Source: a virus. Taken from it: DNA of 20,979 nt. The translations under genes were made by a program, and so were the position numbers. The stretch spans positions 1 to 20,979 of IMG/VR virus record IMGVR_UViG_3300030098_001734, one strand, 5' to 3'. Shown here in pieces: positions 5,796 to 14,254 of the stretch (position 1 is the stretch's first letter; each line of letters starts with the position of its first letter). The notes beneath the pieces were generated by a model. It was not told where the DNA came from and made no database searches. It saw nothing but the letters and a program-made list of their open reading frames with translations.

Positions 5796-5824
5796 AGTAT
5801 AGAAAGTGTCATGTCACATGGCAA
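5796..5824 (-). promoter_or_regulatory. Sigma70-type promoter at a hairpin
   Basis: TTGCCA (5824-5819) is followed after exactly 17 nt by TATACT (5801-5796) on the minus strand. The -35 straddles the loop and stem of the inverted repeat at 5812-5838. It would restart transcription after the large fibre gene and read toward the 80-aa gene. Confidence 0.55.
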
Positions 5825-5838
5825 GTAGTCATGTGACA
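5812..5838. terminator. Hairpin after the large fibre gene (possible terminator)
   Basis: TGTCACATG (5812-5820) and CATGTGACA (5830-5838) form a perfect 9-bp stem with a 9-nt loop, 18 nt beyond the stop at 5856. On the minus strand no T-tract follows, so intrinsic termination of the fibre transcript is doubtful. On the plus strand G plus five T follow. It may act as an mRNA 3'-end hairpin or terminate opposing transcripts. Confidence 0.5.
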
Positions 5839-5855
5839 GTTTTTACATTGTCATA

Positions 5856-8800
5856 CTATGGAGTAGTATCTTGTATCAACCCTGCGCTCATTCCATAACC
5901 ATTCCAATGACCTTGAACACCTGCCCAATCAGTTTTGTCTGTCATTATTTGAATGGGTGATGAAAATGCGTCAGAATCTGTTGCTTGAGAACTTGGATTT
6001 CCAGAATCTTCAGCAAGTGCTCCTCTATTATTCAATCCCCATCCCCACATTGATCCATCAGTCTTAAGTGCCAATGAACCATTAGTTAAGAAACATATTT
6101 GTTGATGATTCCAATTAGTACCAGGAATTTGTCTTGGTGATGAGTATGCTGTATTGTTATTTTGTCCCAGTCTACCATTGGTATTTGTTCCCCATGCCCA
6201 TAATGTTCCATCAGTCTTGGTTGCTAGAGTAGCATATTGTCTAGCAGAGACACTGCTCCAATTAGTACCAGGAACTTGAGTTGGGTTGACCTGTTCAGTT
6301 TTATTATTCAAACCCAATTGACCATTATTATTTCTACCCCATGCATATAACTCCCCTGATGTATTAACTGCAAAGGAACTAAAGACAGTTTCTCTATTAG
6401 TATATACCCAATTAGTAGAAGATCCTACTTGTCTTGGAGATGAATAATGACTTTTATCACCTTGTCCTAGTTGACCATATTCATTAGTTCCCCATGCCCA
6501 TAGTGTTCCATCAGTTTTAATCCACCTAGTGTGACCTGATCCTTGTCCACCATGTCTAGCATTAGAACTCCATGTAGTACCAGGTATTTGAGTTGGTGAT
6601 GATTTACCATTACCTACAGGACCATTTAAACCCATGGCATAACCAGCATTTCCCCATGTCCATAATGTTCCATCTGTTTTAGATGCCACAGTAAAGTTAT
6701 ACAATCCAACAACAGCATCACCCCATGTAGTACCAGGAACTTGAGTTGGTGATGATCTATGCTTATCATTATTATCTCCTATATTTCCATAATTACCTCT
6801 TCCAGTTCTCCATAAAGTACCATCAGTCTTAAGTAAAGCAAATCCCTGAATACCACCAGAACCAGCTAATACCCAATTAGAACCAGCTAATTGAACTGGT
6901 GATGATATGCCTTTATATGATGGAGTATCTGCATTATTAAGTCCTAATCCACCATATTCATTATCTCCCCATACCCATACTTGATTTGCTATTGGAGTGG
7001 TTCTAAATGTCCATCCAATAGCAACATTACCATCACCTGCATTATCAACAACTACATTTGCTGGTAATTCCACTGCTATGACAGAATCATTAGCAAAATT
7101 ACTAAGCATATCCATCTCAAGAGATGATGTAGAGAATCTAACAGAACTACCAACACCAAATGCTTGTATGACAGTTCCACCTAGACTTACTTGTCTTACA
7201 TTAATGGTGCCACTACCTGGAAAGACTGCTGTAGTAAAACTAATTCCTATACCTGTGGTTATGTTTGCTTCACCACCAGCTACAGGATTATAGTGTAGAA
7301 CACCAATAGTTCCACCAACACCAGTTAATGCACTACCATCACCAGCAAATGCTGTTGCACTGCAAGTGCCAGTCACCGTAAATCCGCCAGTTACCGTTTC
7401 TGCCTTCTTCGAACCATTAAAGTATAGGTCAACACCATCATTAACATTAGCTACTAGATAATTTTCTCCAACACTCTTTGCTGCAAGAGATATATTATCT
7501 CCTTTTACATATATGTAACCAGTGGAATTTTCAAAGTATGAGTTGCTTCCATCGTGATAGATGGACATATCAGCTCCACTACCCATTTTTATCTTTGCAT
7601 TATCATTAAGTTCAAAAGCACTATTTGTCTCATTCCACATTGCATTATAATTTGCTCCATCAAATGTGACATCATCACCAAATGTAGATATACCAGCATT
7701 GTTTAAACTATCACAATCAACATTACCTACTACATTCACACCAACGCTCGTAGTGTTTATTCTTGCTTGATCATCATAGTAGAGAGTTACGCCTACGTTT
7801 GGTACAGCTAATAGAGCATTTTCACCACCTATTCTAAGAGAGAAATTACCATCAGTATTGTCAATTATACCTGTGGTCCCATCATGCCTTATTTTTAAGT
7901 CTGATCCCGTCCCAAATAATGCTTGTGCATTATCATTCCATATTATACTATTTGCACTCTTATCCCAAGTTACATTATAACTAGCACCAGCAAAGACAAC
8001 ATCATCACCAAAGTTTGAAGCACCATCAACATCTAAAACATCTAAGTTTGTTGTACCATCAACATCTAAATCTCCATTAAAGTCAGCATTACCAGTCAAT
8101 GTTGTTATACCAGTCACACTTAAGTGACGACCAATAACTGCATCATAATTTGAGTGCAATATATTTGAGTTGGTTTGTGCAGCATTTCCCATGTAACCAT
8201 GGTTAACACACATATAGAACAACACAGTAGGAGTTGTATCACCTACAACTATCTGAGTATATGCTCCTGAGTTACCAGCAGTTCCATTGTAAGTTACTCC
8301 ATTTTCATACAAACCAGTTTTATCTGATTCAAGATAGAACTTAATTTGATGAGAACTATTAGAACTATCAGCTTGATCAAATCTATATGTATTGCCTGGT
8401 GTTAAGGTCAGGAATGGAGATTGCAAACCATCAATAACATATCCTAAACTACTTCCTTGTCCATGATATCTGTGTTGTCCACTAACCTTTGTTGCAACTG
8501 TGACTGTAAGTGTAGTGGTTGTTCCACTATAAGGTGCAGCAGTATATTTGTATCCTTTTATTATATCTTGAGCATCAACAGCACCAGTGAGTGTAGATAC
8601 ACCAGTAACACTAACTTGATTAGCAGTCAAACTGGTAGTAAATGCAACAGGAGCAGCAAGACGTGTAGCAGCAAGAGTAGTGCCATCAAATGTTAAACCA
8701 GCATTATCTTGCAACTCTCCAGAACTACCAGCAAAAGTAACTCTACCAGATGTTAAGTCACCAATAGCAGCAGTATCAGCAGCAAGACTATCAATATTTG

Positions 8801-9671
8801 CAGTTCCATCAATATATAAATCTTTAAATTCTAATCCAGATGCACCTAAATCTCTTGCATTATCAGTAGAGGGAACAATATCACTATCAAATCTACCTGT
8901 TGCAGTAATAGTATCTGAGGTAGCATTACCAAGATCAACATCACCATTGAATGTAGATCCAGCAGATACAAGTAATTGAGTAGCATTGGAGTTAGTAATA
9001 GTACTAGTTCCAGATACTATAGAGTTAACTACTCTCTCTTCATCATATACCAAATCACCAGTAACATTTAAATTACCAGTTGCTGTTATGTTATTAAAGA
9101 ATGAAGTTCCTGTTGTATCAATACCAACAGTAGAACTAGCAATACTAACATTTACTGTATTACCAATTGAAACAACAGTATTTCCAACTCCAATAAAGTT
9201 TATTTGTGTTATACCTACACCTATTGCTACTCCACCTGATTGAATACCTACACCAGCAGTACCAGCTTTAAAACTTGTATTAGATACTGTACCATCAGCA
9301 ATGGTATTAAGAGATAATGATTGTCCTAAGAATACGCCAAAAAATGTTAAACCAGCAGAAGGTGCTGTGGTGAAGGTGATAGTAGACCCTGATACTGTGT
9401 AGTCATTGGTGGGATTTTGCATCACACCACCAACACTTATCAATACCTGTGCATCACTAACTGGTTCTACTGCAACACTAGAAACTCTTAAATTAAACTG
9501 AGTGGTTGAACCATTAAATGAACCTGAAATATCATCTAACTCCTTTATGTTAGCAGCTCTTTGAGGATCTGTGCTGATCCAAACTGTCCCATTCCATTCA
9601 TAGGAAAAACCAGAAGTAGAATCATGAAACACATCACCTGTATTTGCTGAATCTGGAAAATTTAACGTCAT
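5856..9671 (-). CDS. Large tail-fibre/structural protein with cupredoxin-like and RCC1 domains, 1271 aa
   Basis: The N-terminus (FPDSANTGDVFHDSTSGFSYEWNGTVW) and the following QFNLRVSS...LISVGGVMQNP region are typical of marine phage fibre proteins. A long glycine/asparagine/threonine-rich stalk follows, with repeated units such as DVDGTTNLDVLDVDGASN and DLKIRHDGTTG. Residues about 378-502 form a cupredoxin-like module, with H441, C488, H491 and M494 in the order of a type-1 copper site. The stalk then resumes. From about residue 895 to the end there are seven RCC1-type repeats (TDGTLWxWG...G.LG...SSPxQxPGTxW), fitting one seven-bladed propeller that could bind a host receptor. Each element is visible in the sequence; assembly as a trimeric fibre and receptor binding are inferred. 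A perfect late promoter lies 20 nt upstream. Confidence 0.9.
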   Translation of the reverse strand: MTLNFPDSANTGDVFHDSTSGFSYEWNGTVWISTDPQRAANIKELDDISGSFNGSTTQFNLRVSSVAVEPVSDAQVLISVGGVMQNPTNDYTVSGSTITFTTAPSAGLTFFGVFLGQSLSLNTIADGTVSNTSFKAGTAGVGIQSGGVAIGVGITQINFIGVGNTVVSIGNTVNVSIASSTVGIDTTGTSFFNNITATGNLNVTGDLVYDEERVVNSIVSGTSTITNSNATQLLVSAGSTFNGDVDLGNATSDTITATGRFDSDIVPSTDNARDLGASGLEFKDLYIDGTANIDSLAADTAAIGDLTSGRVTFAGSSGELQDNAGLTFDGTTLAATRLAAPVAFTTSLTANQVSVTGVSTLTGAVDAQDIIKGYKYTAAPYSGTTTTLTVTVATKVSGQHRYHGQGSSLGYVIDGLQSPFLTLTPGNTYRFDQADSSNSSHQIKFYLESDKTGLYENGVTYNGTAGNSGAYTQIVVGDTTPTVLFYMCVNHGYMGNAAQTNSNILHSNYDAVIGRHLSVTGITTLTGNADFNGDLDVDGTTNLDVLDVDGASNFGDDVVFAGASYNVTWDKSANSIIWNDNAQALFGTGSDLKIRHDGTTGIIDNTDGNFSLRIGGENALLAVPNVGVTLYYDDQARINTTSVGVNVVGNVDCDSLNNAGISTFGDDVTFDGANYNAMWNETNSAFELNDNAKIKMGSGADMSIYHDGSNSYFENSTGYIYVKGDNISLAAKSVGENYLVANVNDGVDLYFNGSKKAETVTGGFTVTGTCSATAFAGDGSALTGVGGTIGVLHYNPVAGGEANITTGIGISFTTAVFPGSGTINVRQVSLGGTVIQAFGVGSSVRFSTSSLEMDMLSNFANDSVIAVELPANVVVDNAGDGNVAIGWTFRTTPIANQVWVWGDNEYGGLGLNNADTPSYKGISSPVQLAGSNWVLAGSGGIQGFALLKTDGTLWRTGRGNYGNIGDNNDKHRSSPTQVPGTTWGDAVVGLYNFTVASKTDGTLWTWGNAGYAMGLNGPVGNGKSSPTQIPGTTWSSNARHGGQGSGHTRWIKTDGTLWAWGTNEYGQLGQGDKSHYSSPRQVGSSTNWVYTNRETVFSSFAVNTSGELYAWGRNNNGQLGLNNKTEQVNPTQVPGTNWSSVSARQYATLATKTDGTLWAWGTNTNGRLGQNNNTAYSSPRQIPGTNWNHQQICFLTNGSLALKTDGSMWGWGLNNRGALAEDSGNPSSQATDSDAFSSPIQIMTDKTDWAGVQGHWNGYGMSAGLIQDTTP
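5880..6985 (-). repeat. Seven RCC1 repeats in the large fibre gene
   Basis: Seven degenerate units of roughly 45-55 codons share TDGTLWAWG, a GQLG turn and SSP-Q-PGTNW. The third and seventh carry insertions (for example SGNPSSQATDSD in the last). The number seven fits a closed seven-bladed beta-propeller. Confidence 0.85.
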
Positions 9672-9691
9672 TATCCAATGCTTTTTTTATA

Positions 9692-9699
9692 TATTTATA
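9692..9699 (-). promoter_or_regulatory. T4-type late promoter (TATAAATA) for the large fibre gene
   Basis: A perfect TATAAATA on the minus strand lies 20 nt before ATG 9671, in an AT-rich 59-nt gap without terminator structure. Confidence 0.7.
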
Positions 9700-9730
9700 T
9701 TATTATATTAGTAAGGATTAGAATATAGAT

Positions 9731-11602
9731 TTAAACATTATAATTCACTACTTCCTTTGCATACCAACCACCTATCTCTACATAACTTCCCATATTTGAG
9801 TGATTAGAACAATAATAATAAAGAAGAGGAGCATCAGCAGCAACAGTAATTCTTGTGTATGCACCAGAGTTACCTGGTGAACCATTTGTAACTACTCCAG
9901 TGGTGTATTGTGATCCTCCTCCATGAGTACCATCACTAGATGTAGAGAATCTTAGTGGATGATTACTATTACTAGAATCTGATTGATCAAATGTATATAC
10001 TCCACCACGATATAGAGTAGCTCTGTATGAAACAGTGCCATCAAGATAAAACTTATTACCACCAGAATCAGCTACTGTGACTGTATAGGTGGTAGCAGTT
10101 GTATCAGGAAGTTTTGCTGCTAATTTAAATACCTGTACTTTATCAGTGCCTCCAGCACTTTGAAGTAATGTAGGTTCTGTTCCACCATCCCATACAAAAC
10201 CAGTTGGCCATGTGACTGTTCTTGTTGTACCATTATCATCCTTAACTCTAATCAAATAAGCAACAGATACATTGTTAGGATTATTGAGAGCTATAGTAGT
10301 ATTAGAACTTTGAGTCATGTAAATGAGATTACCACTACTCATATTTAAAACAGTGCTAGTGCTATTAGCAGTAACAGATTGTTGATTATAAGCTCCAGCA
10401 GCAATACCTGACAAATTACTACCATTTCCTGAAAATGTTGTAGCAGTTACTATTCCAAGATTTGCATGAGAAGTATTGTTACTTAAACCTGCTGCATTAC
10501 CTGTTAAATTTCCTGCAAAACTACTTGCTGTGCATATACCCAACTTCAAGTTAGGAGTGCCAGAGACTGCACTAGCATTACCAGTAAGATTTCCTGCAAA
10601 ACTACTTGCACTACAGATACCTAACTTTAGATTAGGGGTTCCAGAAACTGCACTAGCATTACCAGTGAGATCCCCTGCAAAACTACTTGCACTACAGATA
10701 CCTAACTTTAAATTTTTATTATTAGATGCTATGCCACCAGCATTACCAAATAAATTTCCAGCAAAACTACTAGCAGTTACAATACCCAACCTCATGTTGG
10801 CATCATTAGTAGATAAACTAGCAACATTACCTGTTAGATTACCTGCAAATGATGAGGCAGTTACAATACCTAGATTTAAATTAGCATTAGTACCAGTTAG
10901 ATTAGCAGCATTACCTGTCAAGTTACCAGCAAATGATGTGGCAGTAACAATACCTAGTTTCAATCTAGCACTACTACCAGCTAAGTTGGCAGCATTACCA
11001 GTAAGATCTCCTGCAAATGATGATGCACTTGTGATACCTAATTTTAAATTAGCACTGCTTCCAGCTAATTCAGTGGCATTACCAGTAAGATCTCCTGAGA
11101 AACTAGTGGCACTTGTTATTCCTAACTTTAAATTAGCAGTGGTGGTGGATAATCCAGCAGCATTACCAGTAAGATCTCCTGCAAATGATGATGCTGTAAA
11201 TGTTCCTACATTTATATTCTTACCACCTGATACTCCAGTGGAACTACCTGTAGTATCTCCCTGAAACTTAGTAGCAGTAACTAAACCAGCAGTGATATTA
11301 GGTCCACCAGTAATACCAGAGGCAATACCAGTAAAATCTCCTACCATACTGGTGGCAGTGACTTCCCCTAAAATTAAATTATCTGTATTACTTGTTATAC
11401 CTACAACATTACCAGTAACATCTCCCACAAAAGATGAAGCAGTCAAAACTCCTACTACTAAGTTGCTACCTTTTGCAAGACTACTAGCAGCACCAGTTAC
11501 ATTACCAACAAAATTACCACCAGTTACCACTCCAGCAACATTCAATCCAGGAACATTAAATGTACCTTCAGGTGCTATCAGTTGGACTTTTTCCTGACTC
11601 AT
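9731..11602 (-). CDS. Tail-fibre protein: 13-repeat shaft and C-terminal cupredoxin-like domain, 623 aa
   Basis: After a 30-residue head (MSQEKVQLIAPEGTFNVPG) the protein has 13 tandem units of about 28 residues, typified by ASSFAGNLTGNAANL. A cap GNGSNLSGIAAG follows. Next comes a beta-rich domain (VTANSTSTVLNMSSGNLIY, TVTWPTGFVWDGGTEPTLL) shared with the two fibres upstream. Instead of their RCC1 propeller it ends in a cupredoxin-like module: GGVYTFDQSDSSNSNHPLRF with H548, then YYYCSNHSNMGS with C598, H601 and M604. It is one of three paralogues in a row. The late promoter AATAAATA upstream overlaps the preceding gene's stop. No Shine-Dalgarno sequence is present. The shaft probably trimerises as an elongated beta structure (inference). 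Confidence 0.88.
   Translation of the reverse strand: MSQEKVQLIAPEGTFNVPGLNVAGVVTGGNFVGNVTGAASSLAKGSNLVVGVLTASSFVGDVTGNVVGITSNTDNLILGEVTATSMVGDFTGIASGITGGPNITAGLVTATKFQGDTTGSSTGVSGGKNINVGTFTASSFAGDLTGNAAGLSTTTANLKLGITSATSFSGDLTGNATELAGSSANLKLGITSASSFAGDLTGNAANLAGSSARLKLGIVTATSFAGNLTGNAANLTGTNANLNLGIVTASSFAGNLTGNVASLSTNDANMRLGIVTASSFAGNLFGNAGGIASNNKNLKLGICSASSFAGDLTGNASAVSGTPNLKLGICSASSFAGNLTGNASAVSGTPNLKLGICTASSFAGNLTGNAAGLSNNTSHANLGIVTATTFSGNGSNLSGIAAGAYNQQSVTANSTSTVLNMSSGNLIYMTQSSNTTIALNNPNNVSVAYLIRVKDDNGTTRTVTWPTGFVWDGGTEPTLLQSAGGTDKVQVFKLAAKLPDTTATTYTVTVADSGGNKFYLDGTVSYRATLYRGGVYTFDQSDSSNSNHPLRFSTSSDGTHGGGSQYTTGVVTNGSPGNSGAYTRITVAADAPLLYYYCSNHSNMGSYVEIGGWYAKEVVNYNV
10400..11512 (-). repeat. 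Shaft repeats of the 623-aa fibre (13 units plus cap)
   Basis: Thirteen units of about 84 bp encode the pattern S-F-G-L-T-G-N...L-LGI-TA, counted from GGNFVGNVTG (residue about 31) to the cap ATTFSGNGSNLSG. Neighbouring units near 10500-10720 are the most alike, which suggests recent local duplication or conversion. Confidence 0.85.
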
Positions 11603-11615
11603 CGCGTTTTTTAGT

Positions 11616-11623
11616 TATTTATT
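11616..11623 (-). promoter_or_regulatory. T4-type late promoter (AATAAATA)
   Basis: AATAAATA lies 13 nt before ATG 11602 and overlaps the TAA stop (11619-11621) of the preceding fibre gene. A start 6-7 nt downstream leaves only a few bases of leader. Confidence 0.55.
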
Positions 11624-14234
11624 CATCATATTGTAGACCTAAAAGTCCTTTAAATCCATTACTAATTCCAACTGAGATCCACTTAGTACCAGGAATTTGT
11701 TTTGGTGATGAGTAATCTGTTGTATTATTAAGTCCTAGTTGTCCAACCTCATTACTTCCCCATGACCACAATGTTCCATCAGTTTTGGTTGCTGCTGCTT
11801 GAAAACTAGATATACAATTTGCTGCAAGTCCAGTTTTCCATGTAGTGCCAGGTACTTGTCTTGGTGATGAATAAGGTGTTTTATTATTATGTCCTAATTG
11901 TCCTTGATCATTTGCTCCCCATGTCCACAGTGTTCCATCAGTTTTGGTTGCCATTACATAACTTCCGCCAGAAGAACTAGCCCATGTAGTACCAGGTACT
12001 TGAACTGGTGATGAGTATCTTACTTTATTACCCTGTCCTCCTTGTCCATTATTATTTCTACCCCATGTCCACAGTGTTCCATCACTTTTGATAGCGTGCA
12101 TTGAATGTCCTGCATTAGCACTAACTTGAGACCATGTAGTGCCAGGTACTTGAACTGGTGATGATCTTTTACCTGGATTTTCATTTGCATTTTGTCCCAA
12201 TCTTCCATCACTATTACTTCCCCATGTCCATAGTGTTCCATCAGTTTTGAGTGCAAAACAAGTTTCAGCTGCACCTCCAGCTCCTCCAACACCAGTTTTC
12301 CATGTAGTGCCAGGTACTTGAGTTGGTGATGAAAGTTTTAGTGATGGTGATTGATTTAATCCTAAACATCCATCACTATTTTGTCCCCATGTCCATAGGG
12401 TTCCATCAGTTTTAGTTGCCACATTAAACCTATCACCAGCACTTATAAAAGACCAGTTAGTACTACTTCCTATTTGAATTGGAGAAGAATACTGAGTGCT
12501 ACCTGGTGTATTAAGTCCCTGCAATCCACTATCATCTGAAGCCCATGTCCACAATGTTCCATCTGATCTAATAGCATAACCTGGATATTTGGTGCATTGT
12601 CCTGAATCTGCTACAAAACTCCAAGTGCTGCCAGGTACTTGAACTGGAGATGATACTCTTGACCTAGTGGTCATAGGTATTGGCAATGCTCCCTGATAGC
12701 TATCATTTCCCCATGCGAAGAATTTAGTAGTTGAAGGATCATTAGAAATATTCTCCCACCCAAACCATGTTGTTCCACCATCACGAGTTAATAAATTAAA
12801 TTGTTGATAATCACTAGATCTGGGGTTTTCAATGAGAGTTGGAGCAGCTCCACCAGTCCATTTTACAGCATTAGGCCATGTAATGCTACCAGTGCCATTA
12901 GCCCTCAAAATTGAAATTACATGTGAAGTTGAAACATTACTAAAAGATATTGTAGTATTAGCAGTTTGTGTGAGAACTATGTTATCACCATTATTTAAAT
13001 CTATTGTTGTGCTAGAACTATTAGCAGTTACATTATTAGTGATAAAAGCTGTTGCTCCAATCCCTGTTAAATTACTCCCATCCCCAATAAGGGTTCCTGT
13101 CATAATACCAACAGTAATATTAGGACTGCCAGTAATACCTGATGCTACTCCTGTAAAATTACCAAGGAAACTACTTGCAGTAACTATTCCTGCAGTAAAA
13201 CTAGGTGTGCCAGTCAATCCAGAACCAATACCAGTAAAGTTACCTATAAAACTACTTGCAGTAACTATTCCTGCAGTAAAACTGGGTGTACCAGTGAGAC
13301 CAGAACCAATACCAGTGAAGTTACCTATAAAACTACTTGCAGTAACTATGCCAGCAGTATAATCAGGTGTTCCAGTTAATCCAGATCCAATACCAGTGAA
13401 GTTACCAGCAAATGCTGTTGCTGTTATAACACCAGCAGTGATATTAGGTGTACCAGTTATACCTGAAGCAAATCCAGTAAAGTTGCCAAGTAATGATGAT
13501 GCTGTCACAAGACCAGCAGTTACATCAGGTGTGCCAGTCAATCCTGATGCATGACCAGTGAAGTTACCAATGAATGATGATGCTGTAACCACACCAGCAG
13601 TTACATTAGGTGTACCACTAAGTCCAGAACCAATACCAGTAAAGTCTCCTATAAAACTACTTGCAGTGACCACACCAGCTCTGACATTAGGAGTGCCACT
13701 AAGTCCAGAACCAATACCAGTGAAGTTACCCACAAAAGTAGATGTAACTACACCAGCAACAACATTAGGTGTGCCAGTTAAACCTGATCCAATGCCAGTA
13801 AAGTTACCAGCAAAATTAGTAGCAGTAACTATACCTAGATTTAATTGAGAATCAGTGTTTGAAAAACTAGCAGCATTACCTGTTAGATTACCAATGAATG
13901 ATGTGGCAGTAAATATACCAACATTAGCATTAGTGCCATCAGCTAAATTTGCTGATCTTCCAGAAGTATTACCTGTAAACTTAGTAGCAGTAACTACACC
14001 AGCAACTATATTATTTCCACTAAAAATACTACTTGCAGAACCAGTGACATCTCCAACCATACCACTGGTTGTAACTATACCAACATCTAAATTAGCTGTG
14101 GTGGTGCTAAGACCAGTCACAGTACCAGTCACATCACCAATAAGAGTCGTAGCAGTAACCACACCACTCACTTGGATAGTGGATGCTGTAACTACTCCTA
14201 TTGGTTGTATTAATTGTGCCTTGGTCTGACTCAT
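11619..14234 (-). CDS. Tail-fibre protein: 13-repeat shaft and RCC1 propeller, 871 aa
   Basis: The head MSQTKAQLIQPIGVV is followed by 13 tandem units of about 27 residues (SSFIGNFTGIGSGLTGTPN...TAGIVTA), then the cap GDGSNLTGIG. A beta-rich domain follows (VTANSSSTTIDLNNGDNIVL, ITWPNAVKWTGGAAPTL, DGGTTWFGWE). The C-terminal part has seven RCC1-type repeats such as TKTDGTLWTWGANDQGQLG ending SSPRQVPGTTW, fitting one propeller. The final residues (GLLGLQYDE) would close the ring. RCC1 propellers bind proteins in eukaryotes; here receptor recognition is a reasonable inference only. It is a paralogue of the genes on both sides. The late promoter lies 12 nt upstream within the previous gene's stop region; no Shine-Dalgarno sequence is present. 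Confidence 0.88.
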   Translation of the reverse strand: MSQTKAQLIQPIGVVTASTIQVSGVVTATTLIGDVTGTVTGLSTTTANLDVGIVTTSGMVGDVTGSASSIFSGNNIVAGVVTATKFTGNTSGRSANLADGTNANVGIFTATSFIGNLTGNAASFSNTDSQLNLGIVTATNFAGNFTGIGSGLTGTPNVVAGVVTSTFVGNFTGIGSGLSGTPNVRAGVVTASSFIGDFTGIGSGLSGTPNVTAGVVTASSFIGNFTGHASGLTGTPDVTAGLVTASSLLGNFTGFASGITGTPNITAGVITATAFAGNFTGIGSGLTGTPDYTAGIVTASSFIGNFTGIGSGLTGTPSFTAGIVTASSFIGNFTGIGSGLTGTPSFTAGIVTASSFLGNFTGVASGITGSPNITVGIMTGTLIGDGSNLTGIGATAFITNNVTANSSSTTIDLNNGDNIVLTQTANTTISFSNVSTSHVISILRANGTGSITWPNAVKWTGGAAPTLIENPRSSDYQQFNLLTRDGGTTWFGWENISNDPSTTKFFAWGNDSYQGALPIPMTTRSRVSSPVQVPGSTWSFVADSGQCTKYPGYAIRSDGTLWTWASDDSGLQGLNTPGSTQYSSPIQIGSSTNWSFISAGDRFNVATKTDGTLWTWGQNSDGCLGLNQSPSLKLSSPTQVPGTTWKTGVGGAGGAAETCFALKTDGTLWTWGSNSDGRLGQNANENPGKRSSPVQVPGTTWSQVSANAGHSMHAIKSDGTLWTWGRNNNGQGGQGNKVRYSSPVQVPGTTWASSSGGSYVMATKTDGTLWTWGANDQGQLGHNNKTPYSSPRQVPGTTWKTGLAANCISSFQAAATKTDGTLWSWGSNEVGQLGLNNTTDYSSPKQIPGTKWISVGISNGFKGLLGLQYDE
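11650..12732 (-). repeat. Seven RCC1 repeats in the 871-aa fibre
   Basis: Seven units share SDGTLWTWG, G-LG and SSP-QVPGTTW. The spacing of the first two is irregular (SYQGALPIPMTTRSR; LQGLNTPGSTQ). Nucleotide identity with units of the neighbouring fibre gene is high: one 34-bp stretch at 11981-12014 is identical to 15239-15272. Confidence 0.85.
13055..14144 (-). repeat. Shaft repeats of the 871-aa fibre (13 units plus cap)
   Basis: Thirteen units of about 81 bp run from TTLIGDVTG to SSFLGNFTG, followed by the cap GTLIGDGSNLTG. One unit (STFVGNFTG) is a residue or two short. Units near 13180-13360 are nearly identical at the DNA level. Confidence 0.85.
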
Positions 14235-14246
14235 TAGTTTTTTATT

Positions 14247-14254
14247 TATTTATG
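14247..14254 (-). promoter_or_regulatory. T4-type late promoter (CATAAATA)
   Basis: CATAAATA, with a second AATAAATA four bases on, lies 12 nt before ATG 14234 and overlaps the TAA (14250-14252) of the preceding fibre gene. Confidence 0.55.
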
